Shown piece after piece: positions 6,801 through 14,373 of a stretch of DNA of 64,000 nt. The notes under the pieces were generated by a model. It saw only the letters and a program-made list of their open reading frames with translations. It was not told where the DNA came from and made no database searches. The stretch is from MGBC163016 sp910588905 (lineage in GTDB: Bacteria; Actinomycetota; Coriobacteriia; Coriobacteriales; Eggerthellaceae). The translations under genes and the position numbers were made by a program. Numbering within the stretch: the first letter of the stretch is position 1; the number at the start of each line of letters is the position of its first letter. The DNA is taken from positions 1 through 64,000 of the forward strand of contig CAPGDO010000004.1 of NCBI GenBank assembly GCA_948616985.1. Direction: 5' to 3'.

Positions 6801-8111
6801 ATGCCATCAACGGTTCTCGTCGGCACCCAATGGGGCGACGAAGGCAAGGGCAAGATCACAGACCTGATCGCTTCGGATTACGACTTCGTCGTGCGCTATC
6901 AGGGCGGCAACAACGCCGGTCATACGGTCATCCATGGAGATACGAAGCTGGCACTGCACCTGATGCCTTCAGGAGTCATGTATGAGGGAGCGGTTCCCGT
7001 CATCGGTAATGGCGTGGTGGTGGATCCGGGCGTGCTGGTGAAGGAGATGGCGCTCCTTGAGGCCGAAGGCATCTCATGCGAACGCCTCAAGATATCCTGC
7101 GATGCCAACGTCATCATGCCCTATCACAAAGTGCTGGATGGTGCGGAAGAGAAGCGTCTGGGGGATAACCAGATAGGCACCACGAAGCGCGGGATCGGGC
7201 CTTGCTATCAAGACAAGGTGGCCCGGCGCGGCATCCGCATCCAGGATCTGATGGATGAGAAGATATTCCGCCTCAAAGTGGAAACAGCGCTGTCCCAGAA
7301 GAACCCTATCCTGAGCAAGATCTACGGGCTGCAAACCTACACGGTGGAAGAGATCTGCGACGAGTACCTTCCCTATGCGCGCATCCTCAAGCAATACATG
7401 GATGAGACCACCCAGCTGTTGAACGATGCCCTGCGGGCGGGTAAGAACATCCTCTTCGAGGGTGCTCAGGGCACTATGCTCGACATCGATCACGGCACCT
7501 ATCCCTACGTGACCTCCTCCAGCTGCTGCGCTGGTGGTGCTTGCACCGGTTCAGGCGTGGGCCCCTCGGCCATTGATAAGGTGCTGGGCATCTGCAAGGC
7601 CTACGTCACCCGGGTGGGCGAAGGCCCTTTCCCCACTGAGCTCACCTTCGCCGAAGATGGCGGTACCGGTCAAGACGCCGAAGACGGTGCGCTCCTTTGC
7701 GAAGCGGGACACGAATTCGGCGTGACCACTGGTCGGCGCCGCCGCTGCGGTTGGTTCGACGCGGTCATCGCCCGCTATGCCGCCGAGGTCAATGGTCTCA
7801 CTGATATAGCTCTCACCAAGCTGGACGTGCTCTCTGAATTCGACACCATCAAGGTGTGCGTTGCCTATGAGTGCGAAGGCAAGCGCTACGATTACTTCCC
7901 TCAGCAGCAATCCGTTCTCTTTCATTCGAAGCCGGTCTACGAAGAGCTGCCCGGTTGGAAGGGCCAAGACATCTCGGGCTGCCGCTCCTACGAGGAGCTG
8001 CCTGAGAACACACGTGCCTACATCGAGTACCTGGAGAAGCTATCCGGGGTGCCCATGAGCATCATCTCAGTGGGGGCCGATCGCGATCAAACCATCTTGC
8101 GCGGGTTCTAG
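6801..8111 (+). CDS. purA: Adenylosuccinate synthetase
   Basis: PurA joins IMP and aspartate, using GTP, in the first step from IMP to AMP. The 436-aa product starts VLVGTQWGDEGKGK, the phosphate-binding loop of this family. It has the conserved RYQGGNNAGHTV and the catalytic His region HLMPSG. Later come GTTKRGIGPCYQDK, EGAQGTMLDIDHGTYPYVTSS and the C-terminal TGRRRRCGWFD block. It is full length. A GGAAAGGCGG ribosome binding site precedes the ATG, and it is transcribed from its own promoter. Confidence 0.97.
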   Translation: MPSTVLVGTQWGDEGKGKITDLIASDYDFVVRYQGGNNAGHTVIHGDTKLALHLMPSGVMYEGAVPVIGNGVVVDPGVLVKEMALLEAEGISCERLKISCDANVIMPYHKVLDGAEEKRLGDNQIGTTKRGIGPCYQDKVARRGIRIQDLMDEKIFRLKVETALSQKNPILSKIYGLQTYTVEEICDEYLPYARILKQYMDETTQLLNDALRAGKNILFEGAQGTMLDIDHGTYPYVTSSSCCAGGACTGSGVGPSAIDKVLGICKAYVTRVGEGPFPTELTFAEDGGTGQDAEDGALLCEAGHEFGVTTGRRRRCGWFDAVIARYAAEVNGLTDIALTKLDVLSEFDTIKVCVAYECEGKRYDYFPQQQSVLFHSKPVYEELPGWKGQDISGCRSYEELPENTRAYIEYLEKLSGVPMSIISVGADRDQTILRGF

Positions 8112-8127
8112 TCCCGTAGCCGCTGTT

Positions 8128-8133
8128 TATAAT
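8128..8133 (+). promoter_or_regulatory. -10 element of purD
   Basis: A perfect TATAAT lies 33 bp upstream of the purD ATG and 17 bp past the purA stop. No clear -35 partner was seen. Confidence 0.5.
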
Positions 8134-8166
8134 GGGCCGACATCATCTCTCACGGAAGGACCTCCC

Positions 8167-9459
8167 ATGAAGATCCTCGTTCTTGGTAGTGGTGGTCGTG
8201 AACACGCCATCGCTTGGGCTCTGGCGCAGTCACCTCGTACGGATGCGCTCATCGTAGCTCCTGGTAATGGCGGCACGGATGGCATCTCCCTGGCTGCGGG
8301 AGGCTCATCTCAGAACGCGAAGCTGGATCCGCTGGATCCGGAGGAGGTCCTGGGCTTCGCTCAAGACAACGGCATCGAGCTGGTGGTCATCGGTGCCGAG
8401 GCTCCGCTGGTGGCGGGCGTGGCAGACACCTTGCGTGCAGCTGGTCTCAAGGTCTATGGCCCCAATGCGGCGGAAGCCCAGCTGGAGGGTTCGAAGGACT
8501 ATGCCAAGCGCTTCATGGATGAAAACCAGATTCCCACGGCAGCCTACGCCACATTCACCGATGCCGACAGCGCACTGGCCTACGTGAATGAGCAGGGCGC
8601 ACCCATCGTCATCAAGGCAGATGGTTTGGCTGCGGGCAAAGGCGTGGTAGTGGCTGAGACCTTGGCAGCTGCTGAAGAGGCAGTCCGGGCATGCTTCGAC
8701 GGCGCTTTCGGCGAAGCTGGCGCGAAGGTGGTCATCGAAGAGTGCATGCGCGGCCCTGAGTGCTCCATGCTCTCCTTCGTCACCGGCGGCAAGAGCTTCC
8801 CCATGGCGCCCTCTCAAGATCATAAGCGCGCTTTCGACGGGGACATGGGCCCGAACACCGGCGGCATGGGCGTCTACTCCCCGGTGCCCATCGTGACCGA
8901 CGACGAGATGCGTCAGATGGTCGCCATCATGGAAGAGGCAGCGGCCGCGGTGCCCGAATACCGGGGCACCCTCTACGGCGGCTTCATGCTCACCGCAGCT
9001 GGCCCGAAGATCGTAGAGTTCAATGTGCGCTTCGGTGACCCGGAGACCCAGGTGGTCCTCCCTCGCCTCGAATCTGACCTGGTAGATGTCATGGAGGCCG
9101 TGGCCGATGGCCGCGCTGACGACATCCATATGCAGTGGTCCGATCAGTGGGCTGTCTGCGTGGTGCTGGCCAGCGAAGGTTACCCGGGATCCTACGAGAA
9201 GGGCAATGTCATCCTTGGCGTGGATGATGCCGAAGCCATGGAGGGCATCACGGTCTTCCATGCAGGCACTGCTCGCAATGAGGATGGCGAACTGGTCACC
9301 GCAGGCGGCCGCGTGCTCAACGTGGTGGCTGTGGCTGATAGCTTCGAAGAGGCGCGTAACCGGGCTTATGAGGCGTGTGATGTCATCCAGTTCGAAGGCA
9401 AGCAGCTTCGCCGGGACATCGGCCTCAAGGCTCTCATCGGCCGCTCTTCCTGGGAGTAA
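8167..9459 (+). CDS. purD: Phosphoribosylamine--glycine ligase
   Basis: PurD makes glycinamide ribonucleotide from phosphoribosylamine, glycine and ATP in the second step of purine synthesis. The 430-aa protein starts MKILVLGSGGREHAIAWAL, typical of the family. It carries the ATP-grasp signatures VIKADGLAAGKGVVVAET, QDHKRAFDGDMGPNTGGMG and EFNVRFGDPETQVVLPRLESD. Length is normal and no PurM or PurN fusion is present. It lies next to purA but has a separate promoter. Confidence 0.97.
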   Translation: MKILVLGSGGREHAIAWALAQSPRTDALIVAPGNGGTDGISLAAGGSSQNAKLDPLDPEEVLGFAQDNGIELVVIGAEAPLVAGVADTLRAAGLKVYGPNAAEAQLEGSKDYAKRFMDENQIPTAAYATFTDADSALAYVNEQGAPIVIKADGLAAGKGVVVAETLAAAEEAVRACFDGAFGEAGAKVVIEECMRGPECSMLSFVTGGKSFPMAPSQDHKRAFDGDMGPNTGGMGVYSPVPIVTDDEMRQMVAIMEEAAAAVPEYRGTLYGGFMLTAAGPKIVEFNVRFGDPETQVVLPRLESDLVDVMEAVADGRADDIHMQWSDQWAVCVVLASEGYPGSYEKGNVILGVDDAEAMEGITVFHAGTARNEDGELVTAGGRVLNVVAVADSFEEARNRAYEACDVIQFEGKQLRRDIGLKALIGRSSWE

Positions 9460-9499
9460 GCTAAGGCGCTCTGACGCTGCAGTCGGGATAACCTTCCCT

Positions 9500-9779
9500 C
9501 CCCGTAAGGGGCGTTCGGCCTTAGGCTTCATGGGTGTCAAGGCACGCTTCGCTCATAGGCCTTGACATCCATGGTTCACGGCTTACTACGATGGTAAGCC
9601 GTGAATCGGACAGGCGAAACCCATGATGATGTATATCATGGGTTTCTGGTCCTCAGAATCGGCCTCAACCCCTCACGGGGGAGGGCCGTCTTCGCGCAAC
9701 GCATACTCGCATGATGCGAGTTCCGTAGTAGATGCAGGCCAGGTTGTCACGTAGGGGGCGAACGTGTTCGCCCCCTACG
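9500..9779. repeat. Array of seven consecutive hairpins between purD and rpoN
   Basis: This gap between converging genes is filled by short inverted repeats in a row: CCCC/GGGG (9500-9511), GTCAAGGC/GCCTTGAC (9536-9566), TTCACGGCTTAC/GTAAGCCGTGAA (9575-9605), GAAACCCATGAT/ATCATGGGTTTC (9616-9646), CCTC..CCCC/GGGG..GAGG (9663-9685), ACTCGCA/TGCGAGT (9705-9721) and a 14-bp stem with a 2-nt loop at 9750-9779. No coding frame fits. Some may act as terminators for purD and rpoN, but there are far more stems than termination needs. The GTCAAGGC unit also occurs near 47216. Confidence 0.85.
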
Positions 9780-9787
9780 CCGCACCG

Positions 9788-11170
9788 TTAATATTCCCGG
9801 CGTTTGGAACGGGACAGGATCCCCAAAGCGGTGCGGTACTTATTGACGGTGCGTCGGGAAACGCTCATGCCGCGCTCCTCTAGGGCATCTACGATCTGGG
9901 CATCACTCACTGGGTGTGCCTTGTCTTCCGCATCTACGATCTGTTGTATGGCTTGCTTCACCGCTACGGCAGAAGCGTCCTCTCCGCTTGCGTTGCTGGC
10001 TGCTCCTACCCCGGAGGTGAAGAACCCGCGTAGCGGCAGCGTGCCCCGGGGTGTTTCCAGAAAAGCGTGCTGGGCGATGCGGCTCACAGTGGCCTCGCTC
10101 ACCTCAGCCTTCGTAGCCACTTCGAGCATGGTGAGCGGGCGCATGCCAGCGGGCCCTTCGCTGAAGAAAGCGGCTTGAGCATCTACCACTGTTGCGCTTA
10201 CGGCAATGAGCGAAGCGCGTCTCAGATCCACGGCACGGATGACCCCCTCGGCGCCATGGAGGAGCGCCATCATGCGCTGGGCAGATGTCTTATCCATGGC
10301 GCGAGGGTCTATGGCGTCCACCAGGGCTTGGTCGATGATCACCTGGGGGAATGCACCTTCCTTCACGCGTACCTTCCAGCGGCCGTGTCGCTGGAACACT
10401 TCGACTTCCGGCAGGATGGACCGACGTAGACCATCGGCCATATTGGCCGGGTTGGGATCCAGTTTTCGCAGGCGTTCGAAGATCTCCTTGACCTCAGCCA
10501 CGGGAACATGCAGCTCTCCAGCAATGCGAGCGAAGCGCCCATCAGCCAACTCTTCTAGGCGTGTGCCTATGATGTGACGCGCAAGAGGATCGGCATCTCC
10601 GACAGCTTCCAGTTGGGCGATGAGGCGCTCAGGCAGGTTGCGGGCTCCGATGCCAGCGGGAACGCATTCGGTCTGCAGCTTCTTGAGCACCCATTCCACA
10701 TGGTCTTGGGTCACGGAGAGCCCGGTAGCCAAGGTGGCCGTATCGATGAAGAGGTACCCCCGCTCATCCAGCCCAGAGATCAGATGATGGGCTATTTTGA
10801 GGTCGATATCTCGGTGCAGTTCCAAGCAAAGCTGCTCATAGAGGCTCTGCTCGAGGGACCGTGCCTGTTGGGGCATGGTATCAAGGAGCTCATCAGGGCT
10901 CTGAGGCGCTTCTCGAAAGTCGAAGGATGCAGAGGGGTCGGGAACCGTTTCGGAGGGTCGCTGGCGAAGGGAAGCTTCATCGAAGGCAGCCTCTCTGGGC
11001 TTTTCGGTCTCTTCTTCTTCGGCGAAGGAGAGGAACGGATTCTCGGAGATGGCACCCGCCAAGAACCCTTGCAGCTCTAAGGAAGACATGGCCATGATCT
11101 GAATGCCCAGCTTGAGAGCGGGGGTGATATGAAGATGTTGAGACGAGCTAACGTCTATGCCAAGATTCAT
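9788..11170 (-). CDS. rpoN: RNA polymerase sigma-54 factor
   Basis: The 460-aa protein has the three parts of sigma-54. Region I is Gln/Leu-rich (LTPALKLGIQIMAMSSLELQ-like, residues ~15-35). A short acidic region II follows. Region III holds the core-binding domain, the helix-turn-helix and, at the end, an RpoN box (SRRTVNKYR near residue 443; consensus ARRTVAKYR). It directs RNA polymerase to -24/-12 promoters and needs an AAA+ activator, one of which is encoded divergently next door. A GGGGGAA ribosome binding site precedes the ATG. Sigma-54 is scarce in Actinomycetota, which makes the gene notable. Confidence 0.95.
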   Translation of the reverse strand: MNLGIDVSSSQHLHITPALKLGIQIMAMSSLELQGFLAGAISENPFLSFAEEEETEKPREAAFDEASLRQRPSETVPDPSASFDFREAPQSPDELLDTMPQQARSLEQSLYEQLCLELHRDIDLKIAHHLISGLDERGYLFIDTATLATGLSVTQDHVEWVLKKLQTECVPAGIGARNLPERLIAQLEAVGDADPLARHIIGTRLEELADGRFARIAGELHVPVAEVKEIFERLRKLDPNPANMADGLRRSILPEVEVFQRHGRWKVRVKEGAFPQVIIDQALVDAIDPRAMDKTSAQRMMALLHGAEGVIRAVDLRRASLIAVSATVVDAQAAFFSEGPAGMRPLTMLEVATKAEVSEATVSRIAQHAFLETPRGTLPLRGFFTSGVGAASNASGEDASAVAVKQAIQQIVDAEDKAHPVSDAQIVDALEERGMSVSRRTVNKYRTALGILSRSKRREY

Positions 11171-11265
11171 CAGCCCCTATTCCCCCTTTACGCCAACGGA
11201 GAGCTCATCGGCGAGGAGCAAGCTTACGCGAAGGGACCTATCAAAGGGAGCTGCCTTACGGGGCT
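11171..11265. other. rpoN upstream spacer
   Basis: This is the rpoN-proximal part of the rpoN/activator intergenic region. It holds the rpoN ribosome binding site; I could not place a convincing rpoN promoter. Short frames here have no supporting signals. Confidence 0.35.
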
Positions 11266-11323
11266 GTCTCATTTTTGAATCGGCCGTCTCAAAATGTGAC
11301 AAGGCAAGAGGCATAATGAGACG
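11266..11323. promoter_or_regulatory. Probable activator-binding half-sites upstream of the sigma-54 activator gene
   Basis: GTCTCA at 11266-11271, CGTCTCA at 11285-11291 (20-bp spacing, about two helical turns) and TGAGACG at 11317-11323 repeat the half-site found upstream of the Mo-enzyme operon. They lie about 100-150 bp before a -24/-12 promoter, the usual distance for an upstream activating sequence. Binding by the neighbouring activator is inferred. Confidence 0.6.
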
Positions 11324-11419
11324 AGGTCTGCCGCCTTCGACACCGCACAAAGGCTGATGGAGCGCAGGGACAGGCCCTCTGTTCAAGGGCTCATATCCTT
11401 TTATCATCGCCCATCATTC

Positions 11420-11435
11420 TGGCATGGTTCTTGCA
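11420..11435 (+). promoter_or_regulatory. Sigma-54 promoter (-24/-12) upstream of the activator gene
   Basis: TGGCATGGTTCTTGCA has GG and GC exactly 10 bp apart, matching the TGGCAC-N5-TTGCA consensus at all but one main position. It points towards the activator gene 322 bp away, which implies positive autoregulation or a separate leader RNA. Confidence 0.75.
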
Positions 11436-11446
11436 TATCGAAGGGG

Positions 11447-11663
11447 TGAACGGCAAAGCCCCTAGATTCTTTGCCTGCCATACTAAGGGATCTGATCGTG
11501 CATCTGCAGGTGCCTGCTGGTTCACTGAGATCTTGATCCCGCCCCCTAAGGAGCCGGGTAGCTTGTCCGCACAGCAAGCCAGCCTGCAGGTGACAGTGCT
11601 TTCCCACCTGCAGGCGCGGCCGGCTTCGAAGGCGACAGAGGCTTCGAAGCCTAAAGAAAGTCG
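11447..11663 (+). other. Long structured leader (or small RNA) before the activator gene
   Basis: From the expected sigma-54 start to the vegetative-type promoter there is no credible gene; an 85-codon frame lacks a ribosome binding site. Two strong stems are present: CCTGCAGGTG/CACCTGCAGG (11583-11614) and GGCTTCGAA/TTCGAAGCC (11622-11651). Neither is followed by a U-run. They could shape a long leader or be the 3' part of a small RNA. Confidence 0.45.
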
Positions 11664-11691
11664 TTGGATTCGGTCGGGGAATCGCTAGAAT
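11664..11691 (+). promoter_or_regulatory. Vegetative-type promoter of the activator gene
   Basis: TTGGAT (11664-11669) and TAGAAT (11686-11691) are 16 bp apart, giving a leader of about 60 nt. It would supply basal activator, with the distal sigma-54 promoter adding induced expression. Confidence 0.55.
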
Positions 11692-11757
11692 CAACGGCTT
11701 AAAGATTCGCTGGCAACGCCTGCTTCGAACGGGGGGACCAAGGAGGGAGCAGACACG

Positions 11758-13932
11758 ATGAACGCCTACGGTTTCGAGCTCAATCCTTTCATGGTTCCGC
11801 ATCGAATGGATACCGATCAACATAATAAGGAGCACTGGGATGCTATCGTCGACGCTCGACGGCGCTTCATAGAAGAGGATGTGACTCCTGAGGTATCAGG
11901 CTGGCTTCAGCCGGAAGTGATCGATTCTTGGCGCCGCTGCAAGAGCCTGGGGATCGATCCTGACGTTGTCGATCTTGCAACACCCCTTCCTGACGAAAAG
12001 CTCAAGAGCATCGCCTTGGCCTACACGGAGATCGTCGAGGCTGCGCGTCCGCTCATCGGGCTCATCGACGATTTCAACCTTGCCAATGATTACATCTTCG
12101 AGCTGGTGAGCCGAGACGGCGTCACTGTCCTGCGCACCGGTAACATGGACCTTCACTCCATCATCGCGCGCAACAGTGCCATGAATGAAGAATCCATGGG
12201 CACGAATGCTCATACGCTCAGCATGCGCAATGCTACACCGGTACAGCTTCTGGGACCTGAGCATTATTGCTCGGCTCTCCATGGGCTGGCTGCGCTGGCA
12301 TCTCCGGTGTTCGACAAGGACGGCTCGGTGGTAGGGTCAATGCTCCTGACGCAGCCCTTGCCGGAGGACCCCTGGTCTTCGGAGTACCAGCGGCTGCTCT
12401 CCCACGCTCTGGGCTTCATCACCTCTATCTGTTCAGCGCTGGAGCATCAGATGGTCTTCCAGAAGAGCTTGGCCGTCATCGCCGATGTAGATCAACGGCT
12501 GGAGGCGGCTACGGCTGCAGGGGACCGCACGCGGCATGTGCTTGAGACAGCCGTGGGGTCCAGCGGGGATTCGCTGTTGATCGTAGATGCCGTTGGCATC
12601 ATCCAACATGCAAGTCCGGAGGTCATCCATCTGCTGCGCTCCGTCCGAGACGGTGTCGTGGGCAAGCCGGTAGAGAATATCTTGGGTATCGAATGGCCGG
12701 AAGGCTACCAGCCGCTTTTGGACAGCCCGGGCGTGGAGCTGACCACTAAGCTGGGTGAGCGCGTCTTCGGCATCCGAGGGAATGCGGTGCGCGGTGCTGC
12801 TACGGGTGGGTTCGAAGGGCTGGTCATCCGCGTCAGCGAAGTGAAAGAGGTGCCGCGGCGCAGCAAGGGTCATTCAGGTGAGGTGGCGCGCATTCACTTC
12901 GAAGACATCTTGGGCACGAGCTCGGCCATACGTGAATCCACCGCTTTAGCTCATCGCTACGCCCTTACCTCAGAGAACATCCTCATCATCGGTGAGAGCG
13001 GCACGGGCAAGGAGTACTTCGCCCAGGCCATCCACAACGCCTCGCGTCCCAACGGACCCTTCATGTCCGTGAACTGCGCTGCCATCCCGCCACGCCTCAT
13101 CGAAAGCGAACTCTTCGGGTACGAGAGTGGCGCGTTCACCGGGGCTGATAAGGCAGGTAAGCCAGGCAAGATAGAGCTAGCAGACGGCGGCACGCTCTTC
13201 CTGGATGAGATCGGCGACATGCCGCTGGAGCTGCAAGCCACCATCTTGCGCGTACTCGAGAACAAGAGCGTCATGCGCCTGGGCGGGAAATCCTACCGAC
13301 GCGTAGACTTCCGGGTGGTGGCCGCCACCAACCGCAGCCTGGCGCAGATGGTGGAGAACGGCCAGTTCCGCGAGGACTTGCTCTATCGCCTCTCCATCCT
13401 CACCGTGGCGCTCCCGCCGCTTCGCATCCGCACCGGTGACATCCTGTTCTTCGCGTACTACTACTTGAACGAATGCCGCCGGAAGACCCACGAGGGCCCT
13501 ACGCGCTTCACCCCTGCTGTGGAGAAGCTGCTGGAGGAATACCCTTGGCCGGGCAATGTGCGTCAGATCAAGAATGCCATCTATTCAGCCTTCTATGCAG
13601 CTGTGAGCGACGAGATAGACATCTCGGATCTACCTCAGTACCTGAGGGATGGCACCGCGGCCCCCTTCATGGATCTTGCGAGCTTCGCTTCGGGGGAACA
13701 AGACGGCCAGGCTTCTGCTCTCCGGCCTGCGGAAGAGCGAAGCGAAGGGCAGGGCGAAGAGGATAAGCCCATCACGCTCCCCAATGAGATGCTGCGTATG
13801 GATTCCGTGGAAGGGGCGGCTATCCGCTTGGCCCTGACCTATGCCCAAGGCAATGTCACCCAGGCAGCGGAGATGCTCCAGATCAGCAAAGCCACCCTCT
13901 ATCGGAAGATCAAAGAACACAAGCTCCGCTGA
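11758..13932 (+). CDS. Sigma-54-dependent transcriptional activator (AcoR-like, GAF-PAS-AAA+-Fis)
   Basis: The 724-aa protein has an N-terminal GAF-like sensor (about residues 60-220) and a PAS-like domain (about 260-365). The AAA+ domain has Walker A GESGTGKE at 412, the sigma-54 contact loop GAFTGA at 458, Walker B TLFLDEIGD near 480 and REDLLYRLS near 545. A Fis-type helix-turn-helix lies at the end (NVTQAAEMLQISKATLYRKI). There is no receiver domain, so it should respond to a bound ligand, as AcoR does. It is divergent from rpoN and directly upstream of the Mo-enzyme operon, whose repeated TGAGACG sites it probably binds; one site overlaps its own stop codon. A GGAGGGAG ribosome binding site supports the start. 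Confidence 0.95.
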   Translation: MNAYGFELNPFMVPHRMDTDQHNKEHWDAIVDARRRFIEEDVTPEVSGWLQPEVIDSWRRCKSLGIDPDVVDLATPLPDEKLKSIALAYTEIVEAARPLIGLIDDFNLANDYIFELVSRDGVTVLRTGNMDLHSIIARNSAMNEESMGTNAHTLSMRNATPVQLLGPEHYCSALHGLAALASPVFDKDGSVVGSMLLTQPLPEDPWSSEYQRLLSHALGFITSICSALEHQMVFQKSLAVIADVDQRLEAATAAGDRTRHVLETAVGSSGDSLLIVDAVGIIQHASPEVIHLLRSVRDGVVGKPVENILGIEWPEGYQPLLDSPGVELTTKLGERVFGIRGNAVRGAATGGFEGLVIRVSEVKEVPRRSKGHSGEVARIHFEDILGTSSAIRESTALAHRYALTSENILIIGESGTGKEYFAQAIHNASRPNGPFMSVNCAAIPPRLIESELFGYESGAFTGADKAGKPGKIELADGGTLFLDEIGDMPLELQATILRVLENKSVMRLGGKSYRRVDFRVVAATNRSLAQMVENGQFREDLLYRLSILTVALPPLRIRTGDILFFAYYYLNECRRKTHEGPTRFTPAVEKLLEEYPWPGNVRQIKNAIYSAFYAAVSDEIDISDLPQYLRDGTAAPFMDLASFASGEQDGQASALRPAEERSEGQGEEDKPITLPNEMLRMDSVEGAAIRLALTYAQGNVTQAAEMLQISKATLYRKIKEHKLR

Positions 13933-13993
13933 GACGGTCCTCCTGCGACAAGCTATTTCATTTTGAGACGAGTGACCGTCTCAGGTTGAGACG
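13930..13993 (+). promoter_or_regulatory. Upstream activating sequence of the Mo-enzyme operon
   Basis: Four half-sites are seen: TGAGACG at 13930-13936, 13964-13970 and 13987-13993, and its complement CGTCTCA at 13977-13983. The middle pair makes a perfect TGAGACG-N6-CGTCTCA palindrome. They lie about 60-125 bp upstream of the -24/-12 promoter, as expected for an enhancer bound by a Fis-type activator. Confidence 0.8.
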
Positions 13994-14054
13994 CTTTGCG
14001 ATTCGCTGCCAGTCACCTTTCAAGAACATCCCCGTTCACTCTCTTTTGCCAAAC

Positions 14055-14070
14055 TGGCACGCTTCTTGCA
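14055..14070 (+). promoter_or_regulatory. Sigma-54 promoter (-24/-12) of the Mo-enzyme operon
   Basis: TGGCACGCTTCTTGCA is a full match to the sigma-54 consensus with the invariant GG and GC 10 bp apart. Transcription should start near 14082, leaving about 80 nt before the first small gene. Confidence 0.9.
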
Positions 14071-14160
14071 ACTCCTTTAGGCAAGTGCGGATACCAGCCT
14101 TATCCGCAAGTGCATTTCGAGCTCGGCAGAAGGCGTCGGGCCCTAGGAGAGGAGGAAGCA

Positions 14161-14334
14161 ATGGCAGAGGAGACGAGGAAGGATCTGGACAAGGATTTCC
14201 AGCAGAACAGGAAAGACGCGAAGATGGCTGATCCGGAAAAGAACAAGCAGGCCTGGCAACAGAAAGCCCAGGATGCCTCTGGTCGTGACTGGACGAAACC
14301 GTTCCGTCCCACACTGAAAGACGGAGAAGTCTAG
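14161..14334 (+). CDS. Small hydrophilic protein, 57 aa, first gene of the sigma-54 operon
   Basis: The frame starts at an ATG with a very strong GGAGAGGAGGAAG ribosome binding site and ends 39 bp before the Mo-enzyme gene. The longer frame reaching upstream would run through the promoter and can be excluded. The product begins MAEETRKDLDKDFQQNRKDA. It is very rich in Lys, Asp, Gln and Glu, with a WTKPFRP motif near the end and no Cys. It is probably helical or disordered. I do not know a family. Its position suggests a chaperone-like or assembly helper for the oxidoreductase, which is only a guess. Confidence 0.75.
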   Translation: MAEETRKDLDKDFQQNRKDAKMADPEKNKQAWQQKAQDASGRDWTKPFRPTLKDGEV

Positions 14335-14373
14335 GAATCCCCAGAAGACTGAAGAGTCAGGAGTAAAGAAGCT

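Noticed and set aside
8305..9540. A 411-codon minus-strand frame opposite purD
   Set aside because: Antisense of purD, no ribosome binding site, no recognisable domain.
11431..11688. An 85-codon frame in the leader of the activator gene
   Set aside because: No ribosome binding site. It begins inside the -12 promoter element and its sequence is determined by two DNA hairpins.
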